Assembly: GCA_963082875.1 (NCBI GenBank) | Contig: OY720098.1 | Location: 2,170,001 to 2,234,000 of the forward strand | Direction: 5' to 3' | Origin: Corella eumyota | Lineage: Eukaryota; Chordata; Ascidiacea; Phlebobranchia; Corellidae | Length of the DNA: 64,000 nt | Shown: positions 22,522 through 38,263 of the stretch, piece by piece | How the letters are laid out: each line of letters opens with the position of its first letter | Position numbering within the stretch: the first letter of the stretch is position 1 | The notes under the pieces: generated by a model | What the model was told of the DNA's origin: nothing | The model's database searches: none | Seen by the model: only the letters and a program-made list of their open reading frames with translations | Program-made: the position numbers and the translations under genes

Positions 22522-23808
22522 ATGCCAATCCAGAAAGAAAACCACGTTAAATATCTGCATGCTAAGAACTCAACACAAATAAAACGGCTAAATAAATTTG
22601 CTTGCAAGACTTGTAAAATACCTTTTCCTAGCAAAGCTAAATTAGATCGTCACAAGCTTTATCATACGCGATCTTTTAAATGTGAAGTCTGCAATGCTAC
22701 CTTTAATAGAAGTGAAAAATTACGAGAACATTACACTGTGCATAAAGAAGATGGCAGTTTTATATGCAACCTCTGCAGTGCTGCGTTTATAACAACAGAC
22801 AACTTAGAGAAACATTTAAAAAACGAACATAATCCCGATAATATATGCTCCGAAAAATCAATACAATGTCCCGTTTGTTTCATGAGCTTTTCATACAAAG
22901 CACATTTCAAAAAACATTATGATGTTGAGCATAAGATCTCATATTGGTGCGAATTTTGCGGAACAACTTCTTGTTCGGAAGAGGCGTTAATAAGACACAC
23001 TCAAAAACATGTTTTAGAGCCCCCTTATTTTTGTATGATGTGTGATGTTGTCTACAATGAATTCCACAAAATTGAAGATCATGAATGTAGTACGATGGGG
23101 GGACCAGATGATATTATTGTTGTTAAAGTTGTAACCGAAGATTCACTCAAAATTCCTGAAGAAATTGATCAAAACGATCAACAAATTGCAATTGAAATTC
23201 TTCGGAAATTTGACCAGCGAGGTCGCAAAAGAAAAATGGCTGAAAACTCTGATATTGTGTCGATAAAACGTCAACGAAACACAGAATCATTATTTCAAAA
23301 TCAAAATAAATATGGTTGTCAGCGGTGTTTTAAATCTTTTAATTTATTATCAGATTTAAAAAATCATTTTACTATTTATCATTCTACCTCAATTAAGAAC
23401 AACATAGATGTAAAGAAATCCGAAAATGAAATAACTAGTAAAGTTTGCAGTGAAAAATTGTTGAACAAACAAAGATTGGAAGATCACTTTAAAAATAAGC
23501 ATTCTGTGTCTAACAAACCAATTTCTAAACAAACTTTAGAGATCAATAATAATATTAAAGCTAATAATTTGCAAGTTGAAAATGAAAAATTATTAACTTC
23601 TGATATAATAAAGAATACTTCAACAGTTTGTCCATTATGCGATACTCTATTTACAAGTAAAAATGAATTGAATAACCATGCATGTAATAATAACCTAGAT
23701 TCAATTGATTTTTTGGATAAATTTTTATCTGGTAAAAATGATTTACTCGAGGACAAATCTTTAAATGATATTTTAACAAATGACACGAAAAATTGGAACC
23801 AAGTTTAA
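22522..23808 (+). CDS. C2H2 zinc-finger protein
   Basis: A 428-residue, single-exon frame. Five fairly regular C2H2 fingers occupy residues 26-48, 52-74, 80-103, 114-137 and 141-163. A sixth degenerate one (about 169-189) ends H-x-C. After a basic linker (RGRKRKMAENSDIVSIKRQR, a likely nuclear signal) come a seventh finger at about 265-287 and weaker ones near 315-335 and 370-390. Probably a nuclear DNA-binding regulator; target and orthology are unknown. Linkers are not the TGEKP type, so this is not a typical KRAB-like array. The start at 22522 is the first in-frame ATG. Confidence 0.85.
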   Translation: MPIQKENHVKYLHAKNSTQIKRLNKFACKTCKIPFPSKAKLDRHKLYHTRSFKCEVCNATFNRSEKLREHYTVHKEDGSFICNLCSAAFITTDNLEKHLKNEHNPDNICSEKSIQCPVCFMSFSYKAHFKKHYDVEHKISYWCEFCGTTSCSEEALIRHTQKHVLEPPYFCMMCDVVYNEFHKIEDHECSTMGGPDDIIVVKVVTEDSLKIPEEIDQNDQQIAIEILRKFDQRGRKRKMAENSDIVSIKRQRNTESLFQNQNKYGCQRCFKSFNLLSDLKNHFTIYHSTSIKNNIDVKKSENEITSKVCSEKLLNKQRLEDHFKNKHSVSNKPISKQTLEINNNIKANNLQVENEKLLTSDIIKNTSTVCPLCDTLFTSKNELNNHACNNNLDSIDFLDKFLSGKNDLLEDKSLNDILTNDTKNWNQV

Positions 23809-23891
23809 TTATTCGATATCTGTTAACTAAAGTTGTAAATATGTTATTTTAAAATTTTTAGTAGAGTTAGTTTTTTTTACTGAATCTAACT

Positions 23892-23897
23892 AATAAA
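23892..23897 (+). terminator. Poly(A) signal of zinc-finger gene
   Basis: AATAAA 84 nt after the stop codon, followed by T/GT-rich sequence. Confidence 0.6.
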
Positions 23898-24442
23898 TCT
23901 TTATTTGATTTGTTAATTTGTGTTGTTCTTCCGAATATTAGGTATGTTTTTCAATTCAGCATTTTTGCAAATTTATTAAAAACATATAAGGCTAATATTT
24001 AAGGGGTTAAAATATTTGTACGGGTATATTAACGTTTAAAAATTTTAAACCATTTCAAAAGTTTAAGTTTTTAAAATGTATTAAACATTACACAATAGGA
24101 ATAGGTCTACCTTTTTAAAAAAAACACACTTAATAATTTAAGCTACAGCCTTAACTAACTAAAAATCATTTTTGGCTAAATCGCTTTGGTCGACTAACCC
24201 TAGTTCACAAGAAATCCAATATTTTACACAATTCAATCCTTTTTATTTAACATCAGAACTTCTAGTGTTGACAATACTTTTACAATCTGGTTATGGAAAC
24301 TGCAACATGCAAACTTCTAACAAGCATAGCAGCGTGCTTGAAACTAGCACAAAAACTTAATTTTTTTAACTTTGGAAATAATATCATGGGTTGATCTGAA
24401 TTTAAGAACTTATATTTACACAATTGAACCTTGAAGCTCATA
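23898..24442. other. Convergent 3' region of zinc-finger gene and NACA
   Basis: Contains the NACA 3' UTR, with a possible minus-strand AATAAA at 24242-24247 about 200 nt after the NACA stop. The 62-codon frame at 24172-24360 has no support and is rejected. Confidence 0.5.
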
Positions 24443-29159
<4,717 letters not shown>

Positions 29160-29722
29160 TTTATTTTTGTGTAAGTTTAATAAACTAAAGCTAAATCTAG
29201 TGACTAAAAATTTACCTAAAACAAAAATTTTTCAGAAAAATTTGCGCAACAATTTACGGTAATTTAAATATAGTAATATAGCCTTAACATACACTAAAAT
29301 ACTTTTTTGTACAAATAGTTTTACAAATAAATACTTCTTGAAAACTGTTATGATATAAAGCCAAGCTAGTAATTCGAATTTTAATCATAAAAAGGAAAAA
29401 ACTAATTCGTAAAATTAAAAAAAAGTTTCAGCTGCTCGCACGTTTTTTTTACACTTCTCCAAATTTTACCCGTCATGTGGCGCAATTTCTAACTTATTTT
29501 TCCAAACGGCGCCTTTATAGAAAATGTTTATCCTCTTACAGTAATTATTCAAAAAATAAAACTTGTCCTTAACAATTTTCTGTTTAATTTATATTATATT
29601 TAATACTTATGCAGAAATTATTACAATATAACAATCTTTTTTTTAAAGGAAAATGTTAACAGGGTAAAATTAATTGATATATTTTGATAAACAAATATGT
29701 GTTTGATTTAGAAGCAAAAGAG
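29160..29722. other. NACA promoter / saposin-like gene 3' region
   Basis: 563 bp between the NACA start codon and the upstream gene's stop. It should hold the NACA promoter and 5' UTR. No TATA box is evident. Confidence 0.5.
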
Positions 29723-32700
29723 TTAGAAGGTTATTTGGTAATTGTAAGCACACAACCCCATCAATTCACACATTTTTAGATAGGTTTCATCCTATATTAA
29801 AAGAAACATAAAAATTTAGTTAAACTTAAAACTATAGAAATGTTTAGCAAAAAATATTGTTTTTAAACGTATGAAAAAACATTACTAAAAAATGCCTTAA
29901 ATACTACATATTTTATTTTTTGGAGAATAACAGTCAGTTTTACCTTGGTTGGAGGTGTCCAACAATCAATCATTTCTTCTCTTTCCTCTTCTTGTTCTTC
30001 TACATGAGTCTGATTTTTTGCCTTAAATTTCTTTAAAACAATTTAATTTCAAAGTTTTTAGAAATTTAAAAAAAATTATATTTTTTCATGGTGATATTTT
30101 AAAGACGGTTGAAAGTAATTATAACATGCTTTTGATAAGTTTTAAATAGTAATAAATTAGTTGTAAGATATTAAAATGTAGTAATACTATTATAATTTAT
30201 GATTATTGAATGATGTTAAAAAAAAATTTGTTATTGTATTCACCAAAGTTAAAAAAACTTGGAAAATTTACAACAATTTGCCAAATGTTATAGGTTATAG
30301 GTTTTTGAACAAGTAAATCAAGTTTTATGTTCTTGTTAAAAATTATTTAAACGTTTACTTACTTCAATAAAGGTAATGTAGTTCCATTCAGCCACTTGGC
30401 GCTGAATAAAGTTGTGTTGCGCATGGAAATAGCTTTCACACTAAAATGTATTTAAATTTAATGTTTATTAAGTATTCAAACTATAAAATTTAATGCAGAG
30501 GTTGTTAAGATTCACAAAAACCGGCAGCGTGGTGTTGTGGTAAGAACACTTACTACATGTGGTCATGGGTTTAATCCCCACTGCCCTGCTGTAGCGCCCT
30601 TGTGTAAGGCGCTATAAACGGTATGAACTTCTGCTGAGCAAGCACTTAATCAACAGCATAATTACCGGGCAATTATAGTTTCTATAATATCCCAAACTGC
30701 CACAGGCAACTCAAGACTGGGTCGGGGTAACTGATATACTCCATGTTTAAGTCGCGCATTCGACTTTGCCACATCGGGAATAAAGATATATACTAAAAAA
30801 AATGTGGTTTATTATCGTGAAACCATTTAGTTAAAATTTATTACGGTGTCATTTGAGTTAAAAAAAAAATTTTAAAGTTGTGAAAAATTACCAGACCGTC
30901 TTCAGTATAAGCAGGATTACGCGAGCAAATATCCATCAAAGTTTTATCAAAGTCTAAACTCATATCCTCCATATGTAGACTTGCTTCCATTGTGCAGTTT
31001 CTGCAGCTGTCCAACTCTAGCCCCTCCTGCCAAAAAACGTAAGTTTTTTTAAAAGTATGGCGCGGTGCGGTAAAGCGCCTTGTATCCCACCTTAAAGATC
31101 AACCGCTTAAAACTAAGATATTTGTAAACGGACCTATAGCGGTGTTATTATAATGTGTGATACAAATGGTTTTTTATCACCCTTTTTCAATTAATAACAC
31201 TAAAAATTTTAAGGTGTGATATTTAAAGAATTCCAAATTACATGAAAATGAGTTTGGTTCAAAAAACAAAAAAGTGAAATAGCTTTTTATATTGAAAAGT
31301 TACAGCGGTTATCGTGACAACATTTGCACGAATTGATAACACTTAAGATAAAAGTAAGTAAACGAGCACTTGATTATACATCTATAAAGTAAAAACATCT
31401 GAACTTACAATTAAACGGGAGTCGTATTCCACATCTGCTGATTCAGGAGCACACGCTCCGGACTCGATACAACATATTTCAGGATGAGATAACTAAATTT
31501 GAATTAAAATAATTTTAAAATATTATCACAATTTGAACCAATATTAGAAACATTTTGTACAATGTTTGTTTATTAAAAAATAAAAGCAATTGACAGAATA
31601 GTTTTTTTTGTATATATCTTTATCCTCGATGTGGGAAAGTCGAATGCGCGACTTAAACATAGAGTAACATTAGTTTTTCCAACCCAGTCTCGAGTTACCT
31701 TTAGCAGTTTGGGATATTATGGATTGAAATATAATAATTAAGCTGCTGATTGAGTGCTGGCTCAGCAGGAGTTCGTACCGTTTATAACGCTTTACTCAAG
31801 GACGCTACAGCATGAGATCACTAGGGATCAAACCCAAGATCTTGTGTATGGTAGGAGAGTGACCACTACACCACGCTGCCGAAATTTAAGGCAACAAAGC
31901 TTAAAAATATTCAAAACTGTCAAAGTCAACTTAAGAAAGAAGTCGTCGGCCTTTTCACATCAACAATAAATTTATACAAAAAAATTGTTCAGGTTAAGAA
32001 CTACCCACTTACCCTTTCTACAACAGCCCCCATAATTTTCTGGGAGACCGTCACCATCGACATTGTACACTTAAAAAAATGGTTGGTTTGCAAAAAGTTA
32101 TTATCAAAAAAAAAATTATTTCTATTTATACATAAGATGTTATGGTAAAAATATTTTCGCAAAATTTTTCGTCTTGTAATACATTTTCTAAAATATATTT
32201 ACATATTGCAGAAGATTTTCGTCATTAATATTTTCACATAAAGCTGAAGCCATTGTTGAAGTTGTTTCTATATAAAATGGTTGATATTCTAACATTTGGC
32301 AAGTGCTGTTTACTTGCTTTAAACATTGATCGCAGTTACTCTATTAACAACAATAAAACAAAATTTAGTTTACATAAAACTTGAATTGCTTCATCATTAG
32401 TAGAAATTTTAACTTAGTAAGGTTGTTTTTTTTTATCCTCGATGTGGGAAGATCGAATGCGCGACCTAAACATAGAGTAACATTAGTTGCCCCGACCCAG
32501 TCTCGAGTTGGCTGTGGCAGTTTGGGATATTATAGATTATAATTGCCCGGTAATTTTGCAGCTGATTTAAGTGTTGGCTCAGCAGGAGTTCATACCGTTT
32601 ATAGCGCCTTACTCAAGGGCGCTACAGCATGAGATCAGCGGGGATTAAACCCACGACATCGTGTGTGGTGTAGCAAGTGTTCTTACCACTACACCACGCT

Positions 32701-33208
32701 GTCGGTGAAAAGAAAATACTTTGAACAAAATTACCAGTTGTGGAATTTGAAAGGTTAATGGAATGCTGCTTTCTCCCCTATCATGATCTTGTTCAACTTC
32801 TTCACAATGTGTTCGGTAGATTGCTGAAAAACAATTACATTTTAGGGGTTTTGTAAACATAAAAAACAGTGTGATACATTAATTATGGCATTGGAGGCCG
32901 AAACGTTTCGAGTTTGAGCCGCACCAATGTCACATAACTCGCCCTTGAGCTCGGCGTTTATGGATAGCTCAAACACGTCACAATAGCAAACTTTTTCCCA
33001 AAAAAACAAGGTATTTTTCTATAAAAATACTAAAACGAAAAAAGGCAGTAACCAAAACATACTATATACATTTACTCAAATTAATAAAATGTTAAACAAT
33101 AACTCTGATACATCTAGTATAGTTTTTATATTTTACAAATTTCAGTTAGCTTTATTGATTATTTAACTTACCAATTACAAAAACTAGAACTAGTACCCAA
33201 GCCTTCAT
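29723..33208 (-). CDS. Secreted protein with two saposin B-type domains
   Basis: Nine exons: 33208-33172, 32823-32735, 32340-32203, 32069-32013, 31492-31409, 31026-30892, 30440-30363, 30030-29944, 29791-29723; 257 residues. An N-terminal signal peptide (MKAWVLVLVFVIGA) is followed by domain 1 (SNCDQCLKQVN, STCQML, ALCEN, QYCTMSM, then EICCIESGAC). Domain 2 has SCRNCTMEASL, MDICSRN, GLCESYFHAQ, DCWTPP and ends KMCELMGLC. The CxxC start and C(x4-5)GxC end match saposin B cysteine spacing, including the IESGAC and LMGLC closings. Saposins bind and present lipids in lysosomes or at membranes. It is shorter than prosaposin (four domains), and domain 2 has an unusually long, charged insert (HVEEQEEREEM). 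Orthology is uncertain. Confidence 0.82.
30521..30802 (+). mobile_element. SINE-A, head with small deletion
   Basis: CCGGCAGCGTGGTGTTGTGG start, about 10 bp missing around the anticodon-arm region, tail AAAGATATATACT plus A-run. In an intron of the saposin-like gene. Confidence 0.92.
31602..31881 (-). mobile_element. SINE-A, full length
   Basis: Minus-strand copy ending ACCACGCTGCCG. A decayed plus-strand tail (31895-31978, TCGGCCTTTTCACATCAACA) follows directly, so the two form an inverted pair. In the saposin-like gene. Confidence 0.92.
32424..32706 (-). mobile_element. SINE-A, near full length
   Basis: Minus-strand copy from TTTTTATCCTCGATGTGGGA to the head ACCACGCTGTCGG, in an intron of the saposin-like gene. 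Confidence 0.92.
32882..33018 (+). mobile_element. SINE-B fragment
   Basis: Plus-strand copy starting inside the head (GCCGAAACGTTTCGAGTTTG), then ACTCGCCCTTGAGCTCGGCG and GTTTATGGATAGCTCAAACA. In the first intron of the saposin-like gene. Confidence 0.8.
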
Positions 33209-33615
33209 TTTAACGTTTAACTTAAAACAAACAATATTAAATGTGTTACGTTTTGTAAAGTGTAAATTTTATTTCACATGCTATTGGCATCATTTGATTT
33301 CCTACAATTTTTCGATTTCCGATTTTTGAACAAAAATTCACAACCTTTTGTAAGTTTGTGTTTTTTCGTCATTTTTTTATGGATTTAAAACAGTTAAATA
33401 TAAAAGCCTTATTAACATAAAAATGTGTATATTTTTTGGGTAGGATAAATAATTATTTAATAAAACTGGATTTGTATGAGTTGTTTACTTCTTCACTTCG
33501 AGGACAAATTAAATTTTATTAAAATTATTTAAAATTGTTACGTCATATTACATAACAATGCTAATATGGCCACGATTAAAATGCAAATTTCCTTAAAAAT
33601 TCAACATTAAAACTT

Positions 33616-34005
33616 TTATTTTGTAACATTTTCGCATATTTGAAGCAATATATGAATAACATAACTAAAGTAATAAACATTTCTAGTTTCCAGTAATGTT
33701 TTTAACAAAAATTTGTTTTCCATTTCGGTTCTAGAGTTCTGAAATTTACACATCAAACTCCAGATTTTTCTTAAAAATCCTTGCAAAAAGAAACGCTCAA
33801 AAATCAACGGAAGAACATATATTAGTGAAGCGGTTATTACTAAAGTAAAGTAACATTCATGGTTAAATTGAAGCCTAGCGTTGCTTGCTGTTATCCATAC
33901 GTTAAACAAGGCGACATAAAAGATAAAAAATGATGTTGAATAACCCAGCAAAAATATAATATTGGTAAAAACCAGTTTATGTACTTGGTCCTTTTTAGAT
34001 TTCAT
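33616..34005 (-). CDS. Possible small multi-pass membrane protein, unrecognised
   Basis: A 129-codon frame from ATG to stop with three hydrophobic stretches (about residues 11-33, 51-73 and 105-125) separated by charged loops, so a plausible small integral membrane protein. I do not recognise a family. A minus-strand AATAAA overlaps the stop codon, which would give almost no 3' UTR, and no splice partners were found. It could be an orphan gene or a chance frame in AT-rich DNA, where hydrophobic codons are common. Confidence 0.35.
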   Translation of the reverse strand: MKSKKDQVHKLVFTNIIFLLGYSTSFFIFYVALFNVWITASNARLQFNHECYFTLVITASLIYVLPLIFERFFLQGFLRKIWSLMCKFQNSRTEMENKFLLKTLLETRNVYYFSYVIHILLQICENVTK

Positions 34006-34857
34006 GATGACCCACTGATTAAATATTCATTTTAAAACATAGAATTAGCAAAACCTGTAAACGTCAACTTGAAAAATGTGCTTTAGGTGCTTTTTAAAGT
34101 ACTTAAGTACCTTAATCCAAAGATGAAAATTCACTTAATATAAAAAGCTAGCCATAGCCATAGAACTTTTGCTTTTATAGTTTATAATTAAGTTTGCCTG
34201 AAAAGGTCATAAATTTCGTTAAAATTGTGTTTTGTTATTTTTCTGGCGCGAAAAACCATTGGTAAAATGGAGGTATGAAAAATGAAAGAACTGCAAAATA
34301 GCAGAATTAAAAATGTTATGCAGAAAATAAAGAAAGTTTGCGTTATCATAATTTAAATATTTGTACAAGAACGAAATGATTAAACTAAATTTTTTATGAT
34401 AAATTTAACGACTAGGTTTCAAGTTTAAAATCACTTAGTTCAGTTAGATGCAAAGCAATAAAGTAAAGCATTAAAAACAAATTGAATTTAAAAAAGGCTG
34501 GCCATTTTTTTACAATATTTAATAATAAACATAAAACACCAACTAAACAAAGCCTAAATACGAACGCAAAAATCTATTTTAGTCCCACTAAATCAGCCAG
34601 AACCAGCTCTATTTGCTAAACCATAAAGTAACGGACATCTATTAATTTCAAATTGATGTATTTACGAGGCCTAGGAAAAAACGTTTCGTCGGAAAACAAA
34701 TAACATGATGACGGTATTCTCATAAAAATTGTTTTTACCATTCTGGTAAGCTACGTTGGTCAGCTTAACATTAAAAGGCTAAATATTGTAATAATATTAA
34801 ATAGGAGAAAATACAGAAATAAGGGTTTTTTATAGTTGGAAATTTTGGAAAAGGAAA
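34006..34857. other. Intergenic, nothing recognised
   Basis: No repeat or coding signal identified. Should hold the promoter of the gene starting at 34858. Confidence 0.45.
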
Positions 34858-37491
34858 ATGGAAAAAAGAATTCGTTTTTCGACAAATGAAGATTCTTCAC
34901 GAAAATCAAATGGTGAGAAATTACTTATATATTTTTAGTTAGCACTATAGTGTTTAAATTACCAGCCAATACAAAAGTTTATACTTATCTAAAAACAAGC
35001 TAAAATTATTGATTTATTTAATGAAGTACGCTTGTTTAAATCACAATACTAAATTTGAAATCTATTTAAAAAAGTTAATCCACAAACCGGGCTTTTTTAA
35101 CTTTAGAAAAATTGCATGAGTTTAATAATTATGTTTACCTAACTTTCAATTTATAACCTTTGGCCTGTCCAGTTGATACAACTTCTGTGAGTTTTAATTT
35201 AAAAATTAATTTCGCATTTATAACTACAGCGCACTTACAGGTAGCAAATATTGTAAGCCATTAAACAACTTAGTTAGTGCTACTTCAAAACCACAAAAAA
35301 ATATCAAAAACAGAAAAGATCAAATATTAACTTTACGTCAAAACAAAATTACGTGTTTTTCGCATAAATTGTCGTGGGTTTTTTCAGTGAATTATAAATC
35401 ATTACTGTTTTTTTTCATCTTATGAATGGTGTTATTGTGTTTGTAAATTTTAATTAGAGTCTATGTGTTAAAAATATTTGTTTAGAGCACAACGTTATAA
35501 TAATTTCCAATACTGTCATAAATTTAACTTTATTTGGCCCAATGTACATAGTACAATAAGTACAGGATCTCATTTAAAACTTAGAACACTTTCAACAATT
35601 TTAAATACCGCTGGTCGATATACTCTTTAAGTTAAATATATTAAAACAGACAAGATAATGAATGTTACACCCAGTATGGTTTAACATGCCACTTTAAAGG
35701 CTTGGTTTAATTTGATTAACTTTGTTTTTGTTCTTTAAGTATATATAACACATGGTATGGGTTGGGCCTTTTATTGTTTTTTTCCTATCGATCGCTAATT
35801 TTAAATTCTTATGTCAACTAAATAAAATTTTAAACAAATCCATAAAACATCACGTTGAACAAATATGTATACGCTTTGAAACGTTTACGAGATTCGTAAA
35901 CGTTTGTTAACCTTACCCAACTTTGCCAGCCTATTAGACTATGGTCTAACCACAGCACTATATTATATTTTACCATCTTGGTTTAGTTGTAGGGTTAAAA
36001 ATAAACCTAACCGCCTTAAATTATTTTTATTATTATTACAAGCTTGTTAATGTGTCAAGTTGGAGTTGAAATTTGCATGTTAAGCTATTAAGCAAAATGC
36101 CAATAAATTAAATCTAGCATTTCGCATGCAAAATTATTCACCCTACACAAGCAGTCTTTTATATTAATTTTGATGTTTATTATTGCATACTTGTAAATCT
36201 GCCAACTTTGTGTTAAATTTGCATATAAAGCTATATTGCAACATACTGTTTACGTAATTTAAACTTGACATATATACACTTTATTTACCTTACACAAACA
36301 GTTCTTTTTATATTAATTTTAATTTTTTAAAGCTTATTGAGAATCCAGGATTACTGAAAATTAATGTCAACAAAACGCTTAAAAATAATGGGACGGTTAA
36401 ATTATTCGTTTTCATTAAATTATTTGTCAAAAATTCGCATAAAATAGATGATTTTAATTAATTTCCGTTTTATTTTTTTACATTTCACATTTTAAACCAA
36501 TATATTATTATTAATAAATTGACATTAAAAATTTCTTTATTATTAGGTGTCCAATACTCAAGCGCTAAAAATAACGGATCAGTTCGAAATGCGAAAGGTC
36601 CGCGGAAAATAATGGATCCACGGGATGCAAAAAAGAATCCGAAAAGAATAGCTGATCCACGTGATATCAAAGTAATAAAAATATATTTAAGATAAATGCA
36701 TTCTTATCCTACTTTTAAAATACAAAAAAGTTTTCGAGTCGGAACACTTGACCTTACTACGTGACGTCATGTGTTCGATCCCCACTGCTGTAATGTTGTA
36801 TTGCCCTAGAGTAAGGTGCCACAAACGGTGTAAACTCTTGCTAAGCCAGCACTTAACCAACAGTTTAATTTTTAAAAAACCACAATAAATAATATTTCAA
36901 ATTGCCAAAGTTAACACCAAAAAGGTTGGGGTAACTAATGTTACTCTATGTTTTGGTTGTGAAGTCGTTCTTTCCACATCAAGAATAAATATTTATAAAA
37001 AGGTCAATAGGTTAAAAAGTATTTACAATAAATGTGTTTGCATAACTTCAAAACATAGAGAGTTGACAAGTACAACAATTTTAAAAAGTAATTTCCGTTT
37101 GCTGTTTAAGGAAGCAAAAACCGGACCAAGGCGGATTGCTGTAAACGGATCAAACGGAAACCGAAGAGCATCTGTGCAACATGTTGCGCCACCTAACGTC
37201 AAAATAATTACCCCCGCGCCACAGGAAAAAACACGAATTCGACGACAATCAGCGCCAGCCCTAACAACCCCTCTATCGTTAGAAGATTTACTCAAAGACG
37301 GGTGGGAACCAAGCGAAGAAGACCTTGTAAGACTACAGCAGTTAACGATGCAAAAACTTGATAAAAACCGAGGTCAACATAACAATAATAACCATGCTAA
37401 CTCGCAAAACCGTAATCGCCGAGTTTCATGTATTCCTTCTCATAACGAACTCGAACTTTCAACCTTACAAGAAGAAGAAGAATCGAGTTAG
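34858..37491 (+). CDS. Unrecognised basic protein with three RRxS phosphosite motifs
   Basis: Three exons join in frame: 34858-34912, 36547-36671 and 37063-37491, giving 202 residues starting MEKRIRFSTNEDSSRKSN. The protein is basic and low in predicted structure apart from one acidic helix-like segment (LSLEDLLKDGWEPSEEDLVR, then LQQLTMQKL). Three RRxS sites (RRASV, RRQSA, RRVSC), the consensus for PKA-type kinases, lie in exon 3, plus an Asn-rich stretch (GQHNNNNHANSQNRN). Exon 2 repeats a DPRD motif (IMDPRDAKK, IADPRDIK). No family is recognised. Exon 3 was placed from an AG at 37061-37062 that gives a phase-0 join; exons 1 and 2 are less certain than exon 3. Confidence 0.6.
34913..36546. 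other. Large first intron, nothing recognised
   Basis: 1.6-kb intron of the RRxS gene, AT-rich, without a recognised SINE or MITE, in contrast to most introns here. It could hold regulatory sequence. Confidence 0.4.
36738..37001 (+). mobile_element. SINE-A, old copy
   Basis: Strongly diverged plus-strand copy: GGAACACTTGACCTTACTAC head, GTTCGATCCCCACTGCT B-box region, TAAGCCAGCACTTAACCAAC body, CACATCAAGAATAAATATTT tail. In the second intron of the RRxS gene, same sense. Confidence 0.8.
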
Positions 37492-38263
37492 ATTGACTTT
37501 TTGGGCCCAGGTTCGATTCGCCGTGTTGGTGCTTTTAAAACGCTTTTTAGAAGTCTGTTATATTTATTTAAACAAAGTGTAAAAGCAACTGGACAATATC
37601 TTAACATTGTCAAAGTTGTTTTTATTTTAACAAAAAATGTATCTTAAAGATATAAGTTATGTTAATTTAAGGTTACAAATACTTAACTATTTTAAAATCA
37701 ATTCAAAAACGAAAAAACAATTGTAAAATACTCTGTTTTCTACCTAATTATGTCGCTTTTTCGTATAAGAATTATTTTAATATTATGTTATTTAATTCGC
37801 AGTGCATTTTATCAAAAACAAAATTTTAATGCTAAACTTGGTATTTATAAATATTACATAATTCAGTGTTATACAAATTTTTTATTGAGCCGTTCTTTTT
37901 TTATCGCTGCAAAAAAAAACTATAAACAAATAAAAAAGTTTAAAAGTTAATTATAAACTATATGGTTGCAACATTCAGTAATACTCCGCTAATGCTAATA
38001 TTTAAACAATGCATTAACAGGTGTGTCTTGTGATTTTGTGACCATATGTCATATTATATAAATATATAAAATCACATGGTTTAAGTTATCATGCAGCCTT
38101 ATGTAAACTAGAATTATTATAAAACCACTACTACGACAGATAAAATTCAAAGGCTAAATTGTTATCTTAACATAGAGTTTAAGTTTTAATATTAAAGTAC
38201 TGAAGCAAAGGATTTAAAGTTGTTGAAATATTTAAGTTAGAAACAACCAAACGAATTTAAAAT

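Noticed and set aside
24172-24360. 62-codon plus-strand frame
   Set aside because: Overlaps the likely NACA 3' UTR and shows no coding features.
31754-31969. 71-codon frame (and similar ones at 18700, 26409, 32645, 41714, 59997)
   Set aside because: These frames run through SINE sequence, in some cases extended from a real exon; they are not genes.
37023-37295. 90-codon minus-strand frame over the last exon of the RRxS gene
   Set aside because: Shadow of the plus-strand frame, whose composition and splice join are more convincing.
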